Shown here: piece by piece, positions 1 to 10,676 of the stretch
Numbering within the stretch: position 1 is the first letter of the stretch
Layout of the letters: each line of letters starts with the position of its first letter
Source of the DNA: Dawidia soli
GTDB taxonomy: Bacteria; Bacteroidota; Bacteroidia; Cytophagales; Cyclobacteriaceae
Assembly (NCBI RefSeq): GCF_018598185.1
Contig: NZ_JAHESC010000043.1
Span: 1 to 61,811, forward strand
Reading direction: 5' to 3'
Length of the DNA: 61,811 nt
Position numbers and translations under genes: made by a program
The notes under the pieces: model-generated
Seen by the model: only the letters and a program-made list of their open reading frames with translations
Told to the model about the DNA's origin: nothing
Databases searched by the model: none

Positions 1-87
1 CCGCTGTTTTTTTTTTTAATTATACGGCTTCCAGCGATATCTACACAGCAAACTTCGTCGGCAGCGTCAGTTGTGTATAAGAGAGAG
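1..87. other. Illumina/Nextera adapter read-through (not genomic)
   Basis: After a T-rich run, bases 18-46 match the Illumina P5 flow-cell oligo at 24 of 29 positions. Bases 47-54 occupy the i5 index position. Bases 55-68 match the Nextera read-1 stem exactly (TCGTCGGCAGCGTC), and 69-87 match the transposase mosaic end with two mismatches. The order P5, index, read-1 stem, mosaic end is exactly that of a library molecule, so chance is very unlikely. Genomic sequence starts at about 88. Confidence 0.96.
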
Positions 88-313
88 TGTTATATGCGGG
101 GCCGTTCACGCGATAGATGCAGAACGGGCCGATCGTCATGCCGGGCCATACTTCGCTTGCCAGGCTGCGTGCATTTTTGGAGAAGGCGGTTAGGTAGGCC
201 AGGTAGGTGCTGTCGAGGGAAGTGATGGTTTGTGCACGGAGCATTGACGAGGCGACGAGGATAAAACAGATCGCCAGCAGTGTTATAACGGGACGACGGT
301 ATATTGTCTTCAT
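88..313 (-). CDS. 3'-truncated exported protein of unknown function
   Basis: The reading frame starts at an ATG at 313 and runs off the genomic sequence at the adapter junction, leaving about 75 residues. The first 28 or so residues form a Sec signal peptide (basic MKTIYRR, hydrophobic core, cleavage near LRAQ). The mature part contains SEVWPGMTIGPFCIYRVNGP, which resembles conserved hypothetical secreted proteins of Bacteroidota, but I cannot assign a function. An upstream in-frame ATG at 334 gives a seven-residue extension that would spoil the signal peptide, so 313 is preferred. Residues encoded below 88 are translated adapter and must not be kept. Confidence 0.6.
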
Positions 314-351
314 AGGATGGTGTACAATAAACAAATATAATCGTTTTGCGA

Positions 352-370
352 TACGTACCCTACCTACGTA
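352..370. promoter_or_regulatory. TACGTA repeat, candidate operator (copy 1)
   Basis: TACGTA (352-357) and TACGTA (365-370) are separated by 7 bp, 49 bp upstream of the ATG of the multi-PAS kinase. Related copies lie at 5954-5969 and 7021-7033, also upstream of signalling genes. A shared regulator site is an inference. Confidence 0.4.
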
Positions 371-418
371 GTTACACGTACGAAACCGTTGCCAATAATC
401 GTTATTTTTCTATTTCTA

Positions 419-3400
419 ATGGTGGAAAACAAGCCTACCGATCTTTTTCATGGGCACCCTCTCCCTGCGTGGATCTGTGAGCCCCACACCGCCCGCATCA
501 TCGATGTGAACGAGGCGGCCGTGAAAGCTTTTGGCTATTCGCGCCAGCAGTGTGTGGGCGTTTGCCTGCACGACATCCTGCGCGAGCAAGACCGTCCGTA
601 CGAAGTGCATACGGCCCCCGTGATGTATGAAGATAAGAACTGCTGGCTGATGGCCGCCCATCCCGCGGTGCCGGGAGAAGATGGTGCCAGCGGCGCGGCC
701 AGCCGGTTGCGCGAGGTGATGCGTTTTTCGAAAACGGGTATTGCCGAGCTGACCCTCGGCACGGGTGAGCTGACCCTGAGCGCGGAGCTGCTCGAGTTGC
801 TGGAAGAAAGCCCGGAGGCGCCGCTGCGCATGACACTGGCGGCGTTCATCGATAAATATGTAACCGAACAGGATCGTGCCTTGATCTATGATAAGATCAA
901 GGAGGGCATGTACGATGCCGGCCAGCCGGTGAGCCGCGTGCGCGTGGAATTCAAGATGATCACGGCGATGGGTACGGTCAAAGACATCGAGGCGATGGGG
1001 TCTTTCCTGCCCGACGGGGTGGCTATTGGCATGTTTCGCGATGTGACGCGCCGCAAGCAACGCCGCCTCGAACGGCAAACGCTCAACATGATCGCCAGCC
1101 GTACGAGCAACGGCATCCTGATGATCGACGCGCGCGGGCGTATCACCTGGGTCAATCAGGGTTTCGTGCGAATCTCGGGCTATGCGCTGGAAGAAGTAGT
1201 GGGGCGCGTCCCCACATTTCTGAATGGTCCGGAGACCAGCCCCGAGACACTGGCATACATGGAGAACATGATGCGGCAGGGACGCACGTTCCGCACGGAG
1301 CTCATTCATTATACGAAGAGCGGAAACAAATATTGGGTCGATGTGGAAGTGATTCCCCTGGTAGGCGAGGACGAGGAACCGCCGGGTTTTATGGTCGTTC
1401 AGTCGGACATCACCAGCCTGAAGACGGCCGTGCAAGAGATGCTCAGGAGCGAAGAGCTGCTACGCACTATTACCGATCACGCGCCACTCGTTGTCTTTAT
1501 GAAAGACCTGCAGGGTCGCTACACCTTTTATAACAAGCTCTTCAAAGACAAGTTTATCCGGGTGCCGCCGCCGAAGCATGGGTTGTATACCGACCATGAT
1601 CTGTTCGAGCCTTCGCAGGCCGAGGTATTTACATCGTCAGATCAGACGGTGCTGAGCTCGGGCCGGCTGGAAGAATTCGAGCAGGAGGTGGTGACCGACG
1701 GCAGGAGTGAAACGTACCTGGCCATCAAGTTCCCGCTGCGCGACGAGCACGGGCGGGTCTGTGCCCTGGCGGGCGTGGCGCTGTCGATCACCGAGCGAAA
1801 GCGGGACGAAGTGGAGCTTTACCAGAAGCGCCGGGCGCTCAAAAAACAGAACCAGGTGCTGGAGATCATCAACCTGGCGCAGCTGCAATTTATACGCGAT
1901 GTAAAACCCACGATCTTTTTCCACACGGCGCTCAAGAACATCCTGGCGCTGACCGAAAGCGAGCTCGGCTTTATCGGCGAGGTGTTGGAACGCAACGGCG
2001 AGCCCTATGTGCGCACCTTCGCGCTGATCGACACGCGCGACGAAGAGCTTACACCCCAGGACCCCGGGAATATCGGCGCCGGGGTGGAATTCCAGGGTGT
2101 GGGCGCTCCGTTGGAGCGTGTGATCCGGTTGGGCGAGACGGTCGTCACCAACCGGCCTTCCAAAGATCCCCGGCCGGGCTACCCGCCGCTGCGCTCCTTT
2201 ATCGGGATCCCTATATTACGGAGTGGTATCCAGGTAGGGATGATCGGTCTGGCCAACAAGGCGGGCGGATACGGCAATGCGTTCCGTCAGGAATTACAAC
2301 CGCTCGTCATTGTTATCGGCTATATTATAGAGGCCCTGCGCACCGACCAGGAACGAAAGGCGTCGGAAGACATGATCCGCGAAAGCGAAAAAAGACTGCG
2401 CGAGACGGCCGATTCGCTGGCCGAGTCCGAGGCACGGTATCGCTCGATCGTCGATGACCAGCAGGAGATGATCTGCCGGTACACCCCCGACTGGAGGCTG
2501 ACGTTTGTAAACCGGGCGTTCGAGCGCACCTTCAGTCATCATAAACAACTGATCGGTGAGAGCATATTTAATTTCCTGCCCGGGCGCGTGCACCGTGAGC
2601 GACGTGAATTTCTCGAAGGTGTGGTAGCGGGAACCATCAAGCCACGAGCGCTGCAACACGAAACGGTTCTCGGCGACGGCACACACCAATGGCAGGAGTG
2701 GATCGATGTGCCGCTGCGCAATGCGCAGGGAGAAGTGTACGAGATACAGTCTATCGGGCACGATATTACAGGACGGAAAAAGCTGGAGGCGGAGCAGGCG
2801 CGGTTGGACAAGATCGTGCGCGAGAGCTACAACGAAATATATCTTTTTAACATCGATACGCTGTGTTTTGAGTTCGCCAACACGTCGGCGCTGCGGAACG
2901 TGGGCTATTCGCTAGAGGAGCTTACACGTATGAAATTCTCGGATTTGTTCTATTATCCGGATGAATTTGCGTTGCAGGCGCTGTTGGGCCCGCTGCGGCG
3001 TGGGGAGACGGACCGCATCCAGCTGCAGATCAAGCACAGCCGCAAGAACGGTGTGTATTATGATGTGGACACGGTCATTCAATTGCTGGAGGGGCGTTCG
3101 TTTGTAGCGATTGCGACAGACATTACGCAGAAATTGATCACGGAGAAGAAGCTCATCTCCTCGGTGTTGGAGAAGGAAGTTCTGATTAAGGAAATTCACC
3201 ACCGTGTGAAAAATAATCTGCAATTGATCTCCTCGATCATTTACATCAAAATACTCGCTTTGGGGAAATCTGATGTGAGTGATTTCCTCGAAAACACACG
3301 TAAGAAAATCCACTCGATTGCGCTCATACACGAGCGGCTTCTACAGACAAATAATCTTGACAAGGTGGAGATCTCGGACTATCTTGGCAAGATGCTTTAC

Positions 3401-3778
3401 GACCTGCAGGCAGCGCACGACAACCAGAGCATGCAGTTGACCATCAAAGCAGAAATCCCCAAAACCGTGTTTGATCTCGATACAGCTATCTACTGTGGGC
3501 TGATCGTAAATGAACTTGTAACAAATGCTATGAAGCACGCTTTTAAAGATAGGGGCGAGGGCACGATCGTCGTGTCACTTGTAAAGGATGTAAATACATT
3601 TATTCTTCAGGTACGTGATGATGGCATCACGCTTCCGGAAAGTATCGTGCCTGACCATGCCGGTTCCTTTGGCATGCAGCTGCTCCAGATTTTTGCCAAA
3701 CAATTAAACGGCGCGATGGAGATTATTCGCGAAAAAGGCACTATATTCCTAATACGATTCAACCAAAGAGTAGTATAG
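419..3778 (+). CDS. Multi-PAS/GAF sensor histidine kinase (HisKA_2 type)
   Basis: Predicted cytosolic sensor kinase of about 1,119 residues. PAS-like domains lie near residues 8-75, 105-215, 229-333, 347-459, 669-785 and 794-902, several ending in the usual DIT-type motif. A GAF domain covers about 480-642. The kinase core is HisKA_2 (IHHRVKNNLQLISS, His927/928, from about 924) followed by a HATPase_c with an N box (LIVNELVTNAMKHAF). No transmembrane segment is visible, so ligands or redox state are probably sensed inside the cell. The ATG at 419 is preferred over the upstream TTG at 389. The gene ends 5 bp before a REC-containing hybrid whose receiver is the typical partner of this kinase class, so direct phosphotransfer is likely. 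Signal unknown. Confidence 0.9.
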   Translation: MVENKPTDLFHGHPLPAWICEPHTARIIDVNEAAVKAFGYSRQQCVGVCLHDILREQDRPYEVHTAPVMYEDKNCWLMAAHPAVPGEDGASGAASRLREVMRFSKTGIAELTLGTGELTLSAELLELLEESPEAPLRMTLAAFIDKYVTEQDRALIYDKIKEGMYDAGQPVSRVRVEFKMITAMGTVKDIEAMGSFLPDGVAIGMFRDVTRRKQRRLERQTLNMIASRTSNGILMIDARGRITWVNQGFVRISGYALEEVVGRVPTFLNGPETSPETLAYMENMMRQGRTFRTELIHYTKSGNKYWVDVEVIPLVGEDEEPPGFMVVQSDITSLKTAVQEMLRSEELLRTITDHAPLVVFMKDLQGRYTFYNKLFKDKFIRVPPPKHGLYTDHDLFEPSQAEVFTSSDQTVLSSGRLEEFEQEVVTDGRSETYLAIKFPLRDEHGRVCALAGVALSITERKRDEVELYQKRRALKKQNQVLEIINLAQLQFIRDVKPTIFFHTALKNILALTESELGFIGEVLERNGEPYVRTFALIDTRDEELTPQDPGNIGAGVEFQGVGAPLERVIRLGETVVTNRPSKDPRPGYPPLRSFIGIPILRSGIQVGMIGLANKAGGYGNAFRQELQPLVIVIGYIIEALRTDQERKASEDMIRESEKRLRETADSLAESEARYRSIVDDQQEMICRYTPDWRLTFVNRAFERTFSHHKQLIGESIFNFLPGRVHRERREFLEGVVAGTIKPRALQHETVLGDGTHQWQEWIDVPLRNAQGEVYEIQSIGHDITGRKKLEAEQARLDKIVRESYNEIYLFNIDTLCFEFANTSALRNVGYSLEELTRMKFSDLFYYPDEFALQALLGPLRRGETDRIQLQIKHSRKNGVYYDVDTVIQLLEGRSFVAIATDITQKLITEKKLISSVLEKEVLIKEIHHRVKNNLQLISSIIYIKILALGKSDVSDFLENTRKKIHSIALIHERLLQTNNLDKVEISDYLGKMLYDLQAAHDNQSMQLTIKAEIPKTVFDLDTAIYCGLIVNELVTNAMKHAFKDRGEGTIVVSLVKDVNTFILQVRDDGITLPESIVPDHAGSFGMQLLQIFAKQLNGAMEIIREKGTIFLIRFNQRVV

Positions 3779-3783
3779 CCATC

Positions 3784-5220
3784 ATGTTGCCAAAAGAGCG
3801 GATACTGATTGTTGAAGATTCGTTCATCGTTGCCTACCATTTGCAGGCTACGTTGGAAAGCGAAGGGTACATTGTGCTGGGGACACAGGCGTCCGGCGAG
3901 GGAGCGTTACAATTCATGGAGACGCAGCGACCTGACCTGGTGTTGATGGACATTATGTTGAACGGAGACCTGGACGGTATCGAAACCGCGCGCATCATCA
4001 AATCGAAATACAATTTGCCGGTGATCTACATCACGGCACTGACGGACAAAAAAACGATCCAGCGGGCGAAGGTGACGGAGCCGTACGGTTATCTCACCAA
4101 ACCTTTTGAAGACCGCGAGATCTTTACCGTGATCGAGATGGCGTTGTACAAACACAACATCGAGCTGCGGTTGAAGCAGAGTGAGGAGCGTTATTTTTCG
4201 ACGGTGCGGTCCATCAGTGATGCCGTGGTCGTCATCGATCAGCATTACGAGATCAGTTACCTGAATCCCAGCGCCGAGGCGATTTCGGGATGGCCCCTGG
4301 CGGAAGCGCAGGGCAAGTTGTTATACGAAGTATTGAGCCTGCAAAACCAGGAAACCGGCGAGCTGCATGTCAATCCGATCCAGTGTATGCTGGGCAACGG
4401 CCGTGTGAACTCCATGCCGGACAATCTGTTGCTGCGCACCCGGCAGGGAACCGACCGGGCGATCGGTGAAGGCAGCATGAGCCCGGTGATCGACAACAAG
4501 GGGAGGTTTACCGGGCTGGTGATCATCTTCAAAGACATTTCGCAGCGCATCGAGCACGAGCGCCTTCTGAAAGATTTCGAGAAAAGCCGCATGGCGGCGT
4601 TGCTGGAAGGGCAAGAGAAAGAGCGCAGCCGCATCGCCAAAGATATGCACGACGGTCTGGGCCAGATGCTGAACGCGATCAAGATGAAGGTGAAGGCCGA
4701 AGTACGAGGCGACGAGAATGCCGCGGTGCTCTATAAGATGATCGACGAGGCCATTCACGAGTCGGTGCGCATTTCCGAAAACCTGTTGCCGTCGAAACTG
4801 CGCGACTTCGATCTGGCGACGTGCCTGAACTCGCTCTGCAACCAGATCGAAGACCTGTCGGAGATCACGGTGGCGTTCGAGTCGTCGGGCAGCGGGATAG
4901 ACCTGAACCAGGCGCAGAAGATCAATTTATACCGCATTGCGCAGGAGGCGATCAACAATGCGGTGAAACATGCGCGGCCGTCGTTCATCAGCGTGCAGCT
5001 GCACGAAGACGAGGGCAGGATACGCCTGACGATCGAAGACGACGGCCGGGGTATACCGGCTGCGCCGAAGAAGGCGAGCCAGCACGGACTGGTCAACATG
5101 CGCGAGCGTGCAGAAATTATGGGCGGACAACTAACCATCGAATCGGATACGGACCGGGGCACATTAATCATAGCGGAAGCGCCGGCCGTGAATAACGTTT
5201 TAACGCATGCACAGATATAA
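3784..5220 (+). CDS. Hybrid REC-PAS-HisKA_3 sensor kinase
   Basis: An N-terminal receiver (residues 1-125, phosphoacceptor Asp56 in LVLMDIML) is followed by a PAS domain (about 135-255), a HisKA_3 dimerisation domain (EKERSRIAKDMHDGLGQ, His289) and a NarX/DesK-type HATPase_c (about 380-465, DDGRGIP). With the receiver at the N terminus, this protein probably accepts phosphate from the upstream HisKA_2 kinase or is tuned by it, and itself phosphorylates the NarL-type regulator that follows. The next gene starts inside its last 14 bp, which implies translational coupling. Confidence 0.92.
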   Translation: MLPKERILIVEDSFIVAYHLQATLESEGYIVLGTQASGEGALQFMETQRPDLVLMDIMLNGDLDGIETARIIKSKYNLPVIYITALTDKKTIQRAKVTEPYGYLTKPFEDREIFTVIEMALYKHNIELRLKQSEERYFSTVRSISDAVVVIDQHYEISYLNPSAEAISGWPLAEAQGKLLYEVLSLQNQETGELHVNPIQCMLGNGRVNSMPDNLLLRTRQGTDRAIGEGSMSPVIDNKGRFTGLVIIFKDISQRIEHERLLKDFEKSRMAALLEGQEKERSRIAKDMHDGLGQMLNAIKMKVKAEVRGDENAAVLYKMIDEAIHESVRISENLLPSKLRDFDLATCLNSLCNQIEDLSEITVAFESSGSGIDLNQAQKINLYRIAQEAINNAVKHARPSFISVQLHEDEGRIRLTIEDDGRGIPAAPKKASQHGLVNMRERAEIMGGQLTIESDTDRGTLIIAEAPAVNNVLTHAQI

Positions 5221-5854
5221 GATCCTCATTGCCGACGACCACGCGATGGTGCGTGACGGCGTCAAGAACCTGGTAAGACAAAGTAAAGAGTACGTAGTTA
5301 TCGGCGAAGCCTCCAACGGGCGGCAGGCCATCGAACAGTTTGAAACACTGGCGCCCGACCTGCTCATTCTCGACATCTCCATGCCCGAGCTGAACGGCAT
5401 GGAAGTAGCGCGCGAGGTGCTCAACAAGAACCCGCTCGCCAACATCATCATCCTCTCCATGTACGACGACGAAGAATATGTGAGCCGCTGTCTGGAGATC
5501 GGTGTGAAAGGCTATGTGGTAAAAAATGAAAGCGGTTCGGAGCTGGAGTATGCCATCCGGTCGGTGCTGCAGGGTAAAAATTACTTCAGCCGCCAGGCGC
5601 AGGATGTGATCTTCAAAAAATACTCACATGCTGTAACAAAAAAGAAACAGCGCGAAGAGCTGATCCGCCTCACACCCCGCGAGGTCGAGATCATCCGGCT
5701 GATCGCCGAAGGACTGACGAGCCAGCAGATGGCCGATAAGCTTTTTATCAGTCCCCGCACGGTGGAGACACACCGCGCGAACCTCATGAAGAAGGTAGGT
5801 GTTAAAAATGCCATCGAGCTGGTCAAGAAGGTACAGCAGCTGGAGCTGATCTGA
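5207..5854 (+). CDS. NarL/FixJ-family response regulator
   Basis: Residues 1-125 form a receiver with Asp56 (LLILDISMPELNG) and conserved K in the VVKNESG region. Residues 150-212 form a LuxR-type helix-turn-helix (LTPREVEIIRLIAEG, SPRTVETHRANLMKKV). The length of 215 residues is typical. Its start overlaps the hybrid kinase by 14 bp, so that kinase is its likely partner. A short GC-rich hairpin follows the stop. It is the only DNA-binding protein in this sensor cluster and so the best candidate to bind the nearby TACGTA repeats (inference). Confidence 0.93.
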   Translation: MHRYKILIADDHAMVRDGVKNLVRQSKEYVVIGEASNGRQAIEQFETLAPDLLILDISMPELNGMEVAREVLNKNPLANIIILSMYDDEEYVSRCLEIGVKGYVVKNESGSELEYAIRSVLQGKNYFSRQAQDVIFKKYSHAVTKKKQREELIRLTPREVEIIRLIAEGLTSQQMADKLFISPRTVETHRANLMKKVGVKNAIELVKKVQQLELI

Positions 5855-5880
5855 CGCGGCGCATGCCGCGGTGTCTTTTC
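5855..5880 (+). terminator. Probable intrinsic terminator of the three-gene sensor operon
   Basis: CGCGGC (5855-5860), a GCAT loop and GCCGCG (5865-5870) form a 6-bp GC stem followed by GTGTCTTTTC. It begins right after the response-regulator stop codon. Confidence 0.5.
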
Positions 5881-5953
5881 TGGCGAGGCAACCCGTACCC
5901 CATACGCGTATTGCAGACGCATTTTATCAGCGCGCGAGGTTGCACGGTATTGT

Positions 5954-5969
5954 TACGTACTTCTACGTA
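5954..5969. promoter_or_regulatory. TACGTA repeat, candidate operator (copy 2)
   Basis: TACGTA-CTTC-TACGTA, 74 bp upstream of the next kinase's ATG. The first 13 bp are identical to those of the copy at 7021, which argues against chance similarity. Confidence 0.45.
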
Positions 5970-6043
5970 TCCAATCTCCAAACTTCTGGGTATTGAATTG
6001 GGTGGATGCTTGTCTGACCTTTGATCAAACGATAGAAGGGGCG

Positions 6044-6874
<831 letters not shown>

Positions 6875-7020
6875 TCCTGCATCTGTTTTCAGCAGTCCGT
6901 TGAAGGTAAAATGTACACGGTACGATCGCAGGGCCGCCGGCCATTTCGGCCCCCCTGAAATGTCTCTTTTTTCCCCGTTTTTTCTTACATGTGGAAGCGT
7001 GTTTTGCCCCGGAAAAGCAG

Positions 7021-7050
7021 TACGTACTTCTACTGACTTTTTCACGTAGA
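7021..7050. promoter_or_regulatory. TACGTA-type repeat, candidate operator (copy 3)
   Basis: TACGTACTTCTAC (7021-7033) repeats the first 13 bp of the copy at 5954. About 10 bp further is CACGTAGAA (7044-7052), close to the reverse complement of CTTCTACGT. It lies about 80-110 bp upstream of the reductase-like gene. Confidence 0.4.
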
Positions 7051-7131
7051 ACAGTGTAAACCAAAATACTAAGTTCCGCTGATGGAGCCTGGGGGCCATT
7101 AAAATAACTTTGTAACCAATAAAAGACCCCC

Positions 7132-8391
7132 ATGGCGAAACATATTTTCGGCGCCGAGATCAGTCACGAAAATGCTCCTCTGCACATTCGTGAGAAGCTT
7201 GGCACAGACGATGCGAGCGTGAAACAGTATATCCAACAGCTGAAGAAAGATCTTGATGAAGTGTGTATCCTGTCCACGTCCAGCCGGTTTGTGATCTACG
7301 GTGTAGGCCAGAATATAACGCCGCTGATAAACTTCTTTTTCCGCGATCCCATTCTTTTCCACTACGTACAGTTCTATAAGAATACCGAGGCTGCGGTGGG
7401 CCACTTGTTTGCCACGGCCAGCGGCTTGTGCTCGCAGGTAAAGGGCGACCGGCACATCCTCACGCAAGTGAAGCATGCGCACCAGGTTGGCCTGAACACG
7501 GGCAGCATCGGGTTGTTGCTCGACAGTCTGCTGCGCGAAGCCGTAGAGATCGGGCGCAAGGTGCGCGCGCAGACGGGCATCGACCAGCACTGCGTGTCGC
7601 TGGTAGACCTGGGGTTGGACATGCTGCGCCGCCGGCTGGGCGAGCTGACCGAAAAGAAGGTGCTGGTGATCGGCACCGGTAAGATGGCCCGTCTGGTGCT
7701 GGACCGCCTGTATGCCGACGGCTGCAAGCACGTGACGATCGTGAGCCACGACGCACAACGGGCCGGTGTGCTGGCCGCGCGGATGCACATGCAGGCCGGT
7801 CACATTCGCAACGTAGCGCATTACTTTATGCAAGCCGACATCATCGTGGGCGCCACGGACCGCCCGGTGAGTATATTTCCGACGGCGGCCAAGCCGCAGC
7901 ATCCTTCGCTGCAGAAGCGTTTTGTGCTGGACTTCGGCGCGCCGCCGAATTTCGACCGCGCCATGGCGCAATACGACTCGATCGAATTTTTTGACCGCGA
8001 TAACTTTTACGAGCAGTTGCCCGACGCGGCGCGCTGCCGCAACAGCGTTGACGAAGCCCGCAAGATCGTCCATGCCGAGGCCAGGGAGTTTGTTTCGCTC
8101 TTTGCCCAATTTTATACCACGCCCATCCTGGCGCCCTACTGGGTGCGCCGCCTGAGTACCAAGGACAATAACCTGAAAGGTTTTCTGTCGCGCATCACCA
8201 AACCGAACGCCCGTGACGCGGTGCGCCTGCGCAAGCTGACGTATCGGTTTGTGCACCGCCTGGACGACGAGCAGCTTCGAAACCTGCGGCTGTATACCGT
8301 AACGGGCGACACCCAGGCGCCCAGTCCGGCCGACGTGGTACGCCACGTAAAGAATTTTGAAAATTTAAGATTCTACTTATCTGTCAATTGA
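7132..8391 (+). CDS. Glutamyl-tRNA reductase-like protein lacking the catalytic cysteine
   Basis: The 419-residue protein follows the HemA fold order: N-terminal domain (1-150), NAD(P)-binding Rossmann domain ([14 protein letters not shown], about 177-190) and C-terminal helical dimerisation domain ([12 protein letters not shown]). Recognisable HemA landmarks are [12 protein letters not shown], the ILTQVKHA stretch and PNFDRAM. In active enzymes the catalytic motif is STCNR; here it reads STSSR, with Ser50 at the position of Cys50 of E. coli HemA, and the following Asn is also lost. Standard tRNA-dependent reduction through a cysteine thioester is therefore unlikely. It sits alone among sensor kinases and directly ahead of the chemosensory operon, not beside heme genes. 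It may be a cofactor-binding regulator, or a divergent enzyme; a true HemA would be expected elsewhere in the genome. Confidence 0.85.
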   Translation: MAKHIFGAEISHENAPLHIREKLGTDDASVKQYIQQLKKDLDEVCILSTSSRFVIYGVGQNITPLINFFFRDPILFHYVQFYKNTEAAVGHLFATASGLCSQVKGDRHILTQVKHAHQVGLNTGSIGLLLDSLLREAVEIGRKVRAQTGIDQHCVSLVDLGLDMLRRRLGELTEKKVLVIGTGKMARLVLDRLYADGCKHVTIVSHDAQRAGVLAARMHMQAGHIRNVAHYFMQADIIVGATDRPVSIFPTAAKPQHPSLQKRFVLDFGAPPNFDRAMAQYDSIEFFDRDNFYEQLPDAARCRNSVDEARKIVHAEAREFVSLFAQFYTTPILAPYWVRRLSTKDNNLKGFLSRITKPNARDAVRLRKLTYRFVHRLDDEQLRNLRLYTVTGDTQAPSPADVVRHVKNFENLRFYLSVN

Positions 8392-8446
8392 TCTGATCCC
8401 TGGCCCCTTCGCACGCCGGGACACCACACTTACCTATACCCTAGAC

Positions 8447-10645
8447 ATGCCCAGGAACTACTACCAAGAGAAAGGAAACGGCGCGGCGATGGCCGGCACC
8501 GACAACGATGCCGCCGCCACCGAGCACGCTGCGCTCCAGCGTCGTATCACCGAGCTGGAACAGGCTAACCTGGAATTCAAATCCCAGATAGAGGCCATTG
8601 GCCGGTCGCAAGCCATGATCGAGTTTGCGCTGGATGGCACGATCCTCTTTGCGAACGCTAATTTCCTAAACGCCGTAGGGTATACCCTCGACGATATCAA
8701 GGGCAAGCACCACAGCATTTTTGTAGACCCTGATTTTGCGCGGAGCCATGCGTACCGCGACTTCTGGTCGAGGCTGAACCGCGGCGAGTATATTTCCGGT
8801 GAATTCCGTCGTCGCGGCCATTACGACCGCGAGGTATGGCTGCAGGCCTCCTACAATCCGATCTTCGACCGCAACGGTGTGGCGATAAAGATCGTGAAGT
8901 ATGCGTCTGACATCACGCAACAAAAGCTCCAGAGCATCGACACACAAGGCCAGCTCGACGCGGTGAACCGCTCCAACGCCGTCATCGAGTTCGACCTGGA
9001 CGGCACCATCCGCCATGCGAACGAAAACTTTTTGCGTGTAGTGGGCTACACGCTGGCGGAGGTGAAAGGCAAACACCACCGCATGTTCGTAGACGCGGCG
9101 TACGCCGGCAGCCGGGAGTATGCCGACTTTTGGGCGCGCCTGAACCGGGGCGAGTTTTTAGTAGACAACTTCATGCGCCTCTCCAAGTCGGGGCGCCCGG
9201 TATATATTCAGGCGTCGTACAATCCCATCCTGGATGCCGAAGGAAGACCGTACAAGGTGGTGAAGTATGCTACCGACATGACCGAGTTCACGGTGGCGCT
9301 GAAAGCGGTAAGCGACTTTGCCGGCCACCTGCGCAAAGGCGACTTCGAAGCCCGCCTGGACATTCAGGCTACGGGCGACGTAGGCCGCCTCATCGACGAC
9401 AACCTGGCATTGCGCGATACGTTGCGCGAGATCGTCTCGAAGGTGAACGACGTTGTAAAAGCGGCCGGCCGGGACGGGAACCTGCAGGCCCGCCTCACGA
9501 TAAAGGACGCCGCGGGCACGTGGCGCCAGTTGACCGATTCCATCAATACGCTGCTGCAATCTATTGCCGAGCCGATGCTGGAGGTCAACCAGATCATTAT
9601 GCAGATGGCCGACGGCGACCTGACCAACAAGTTTGCCATGGCGGCCAATGGCGATGTGAAGAACATGGGTCAGTCGCTGAACAAGGCCATCGATAACCTG
9701 AACGAGCTGTTGTACAACATCGGCCGCAGCGCCGACGTGGTGGCCAGCTCGTCGATGAACATGCTGCAACGCACGGAAGGCATGAAGCGCAATACCAACG
9801 AAGTGGCTACGGCGATCGCGCAGATGGCTAAAGGTGCGCAAGACCAGGCACAACGCACGGACGAGTCGTCGAAGCTGGTGGACAAGGTGATGGTGACCTC
9901 TTCGGAAATGGAGAAGCGCGCCAACAGCATCAGCAAGGCGGCGGAGAAAGGCCAGAAGAGCAGTGAAAATGGTTTGAAGATCATGAAGACGCTGGTCGCC
10001 AACATGACCGGTATAAGAGAATCGGCCGAGCAGACCTCGAAGTCGATCGATATCCTCACGACGCGTGCAGAAGAGATCGGCCGCACGCTGAACGTGATCA
10101 CGGACATTGCCAGCCAAACGAACCTGCTGGCGTTGAACGCCGCGATCGAAGCAGCACGTGCCGGCGACGCCGGGCGTGGGTTTGCCGTCGTGGCCGAAGA
10201 GATCCGCAAGCTCGCAGAAGGCTCGCGCAAGTCGGCGGTGGAGATTGAAAAGATCATCGGCGACGTGCAGAAGGATACGCAGGCGGCTACCAAGGCGATC
10301 GATATGATGCAAAGCAGCGTGCGCGAGGGCAACAAGGCCACCAACGAGGCAGAAGAAATTTTCCAGGAGATCGCCGACTCGAGCGAGGAGACCTTTACCT
10401 TCTCGAAAGAGATCCAGGAAGCGACCTCCGGTCAGAAGGTGTCTATCGACGTGGTGGTGAAGAACATCGAGCAGATCGTCGTCGTGGCCGAAGAGACCGC
10501 GGCGGGTACCCAGCAGGCGGCGAGCTCGTCGCAGCAGATGAATCTGGCGATGGGCGAGATCACCGAAGGTACGAATAAACTGTCGGGTGTGGCGGCCGAG
10601 CTTCAGACCGGTGTCAACAAGTTCAAGCTTCGCAAAGCCAGCTAA
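8447..10645 (+). CDS. Soluble methyl-accepting chemotaxis protein with two PAS domains
   Basis: Receptor of 732 residues feeding CheA/CheW. Two similar PAS domains (about 40-155 and 165-280) share the pattern GKHH.(I/M)FVD..FW.RLNRGE. and end in QASYNPI and a DIT/DMT motif, an arrangement known from BdlA/Aer-like receptors that bind heme or flavin. A HAMP-like segment lies near 290-410. The signalling coiled coil follows, with the conserved hairpin tip ([19 protein letters not shown]) and [16 protein letters not shown]. There is no transmembrane helix, so the receptor is cytoplasmic and likely senses redox, oxygen or a metabolite. It is the first gene of the che operon. Confidence 0.94.
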   Translation: MPRNYYQEKGNGAAMAGTDNDAAATEHAALQRRITELEQANLEFKSQIEAIGRSQAMIEFALDGTILFANANFLNAVGYTLDDIKGKHHSIFVDPDFARSHAYRDFWSRLNRGEYISGEFRRRGHYDREVWLQASYNPIFDRNGVAIKIVKYASDITQQKLQSIDTQGQLDAVNRSNAVIEFDLDGTIRHANENFLRVVGYTLAEVKGKHHRMFVDAAYAGSREYADFWARLNRGEFLVDNFMRLSKSGRPVYIQASYNPILDAEGRPYKVVKYATDMTEFTVALKAVSDFAGHLRKGDFEARLDIQATGDVGRLIDDNLALRDTLREIVSKVNDVVKAAGRDGNLQARLTIKDAAGTWRQLTDSINTLLQSIAEPMLEVNQIIMQMADGDLTNKFAMAANGDVKNMGQSLNKAIDNLNELLYNIGRSADVVASSSMNMLQRTEGMKRNTNEVATAIAQMAKGAQDQAQRTDESSKLVDKVMVTSSEMEKRANSISKAAEKGQKSSENGLKIMKTLVANMTGIRESAEQTSKSIDILTTRAEEIGRTLNVITDIASQTNLLALNAAIEAARAGDAGRGFAVVAEEIRKLAEGSRKSAVEIEKIIGDVQKDTQAATKAIDMMQSSVREGNKATNEAEEIFQEIADSSEETFTFSKEIQEATSGQKVSIDVVVKNIEQIVVVAEETAAGTQQAASSSQQMNLAMGEITEGTNKLSGVAAELQTGVNKFKLRKAS

Positions 10646-10676
10646 GTCCAATCCCGAATCGAAAAGAATATAGCGT

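Noticed and set aside
88-334. Seven-residue N-terminal extension of the first partial gene
   Set aside because: It would place non-hydrophobic residues before a good signal peptide, so the start at 313 is preferred.
7099-8346. 415-codon open frame antisense to the HemA-like gene
   Set aside because: High GC gives long antisense frames; the product is His/Arg/Gln-rich with no domain, and the plus-strand protein is clearly real.
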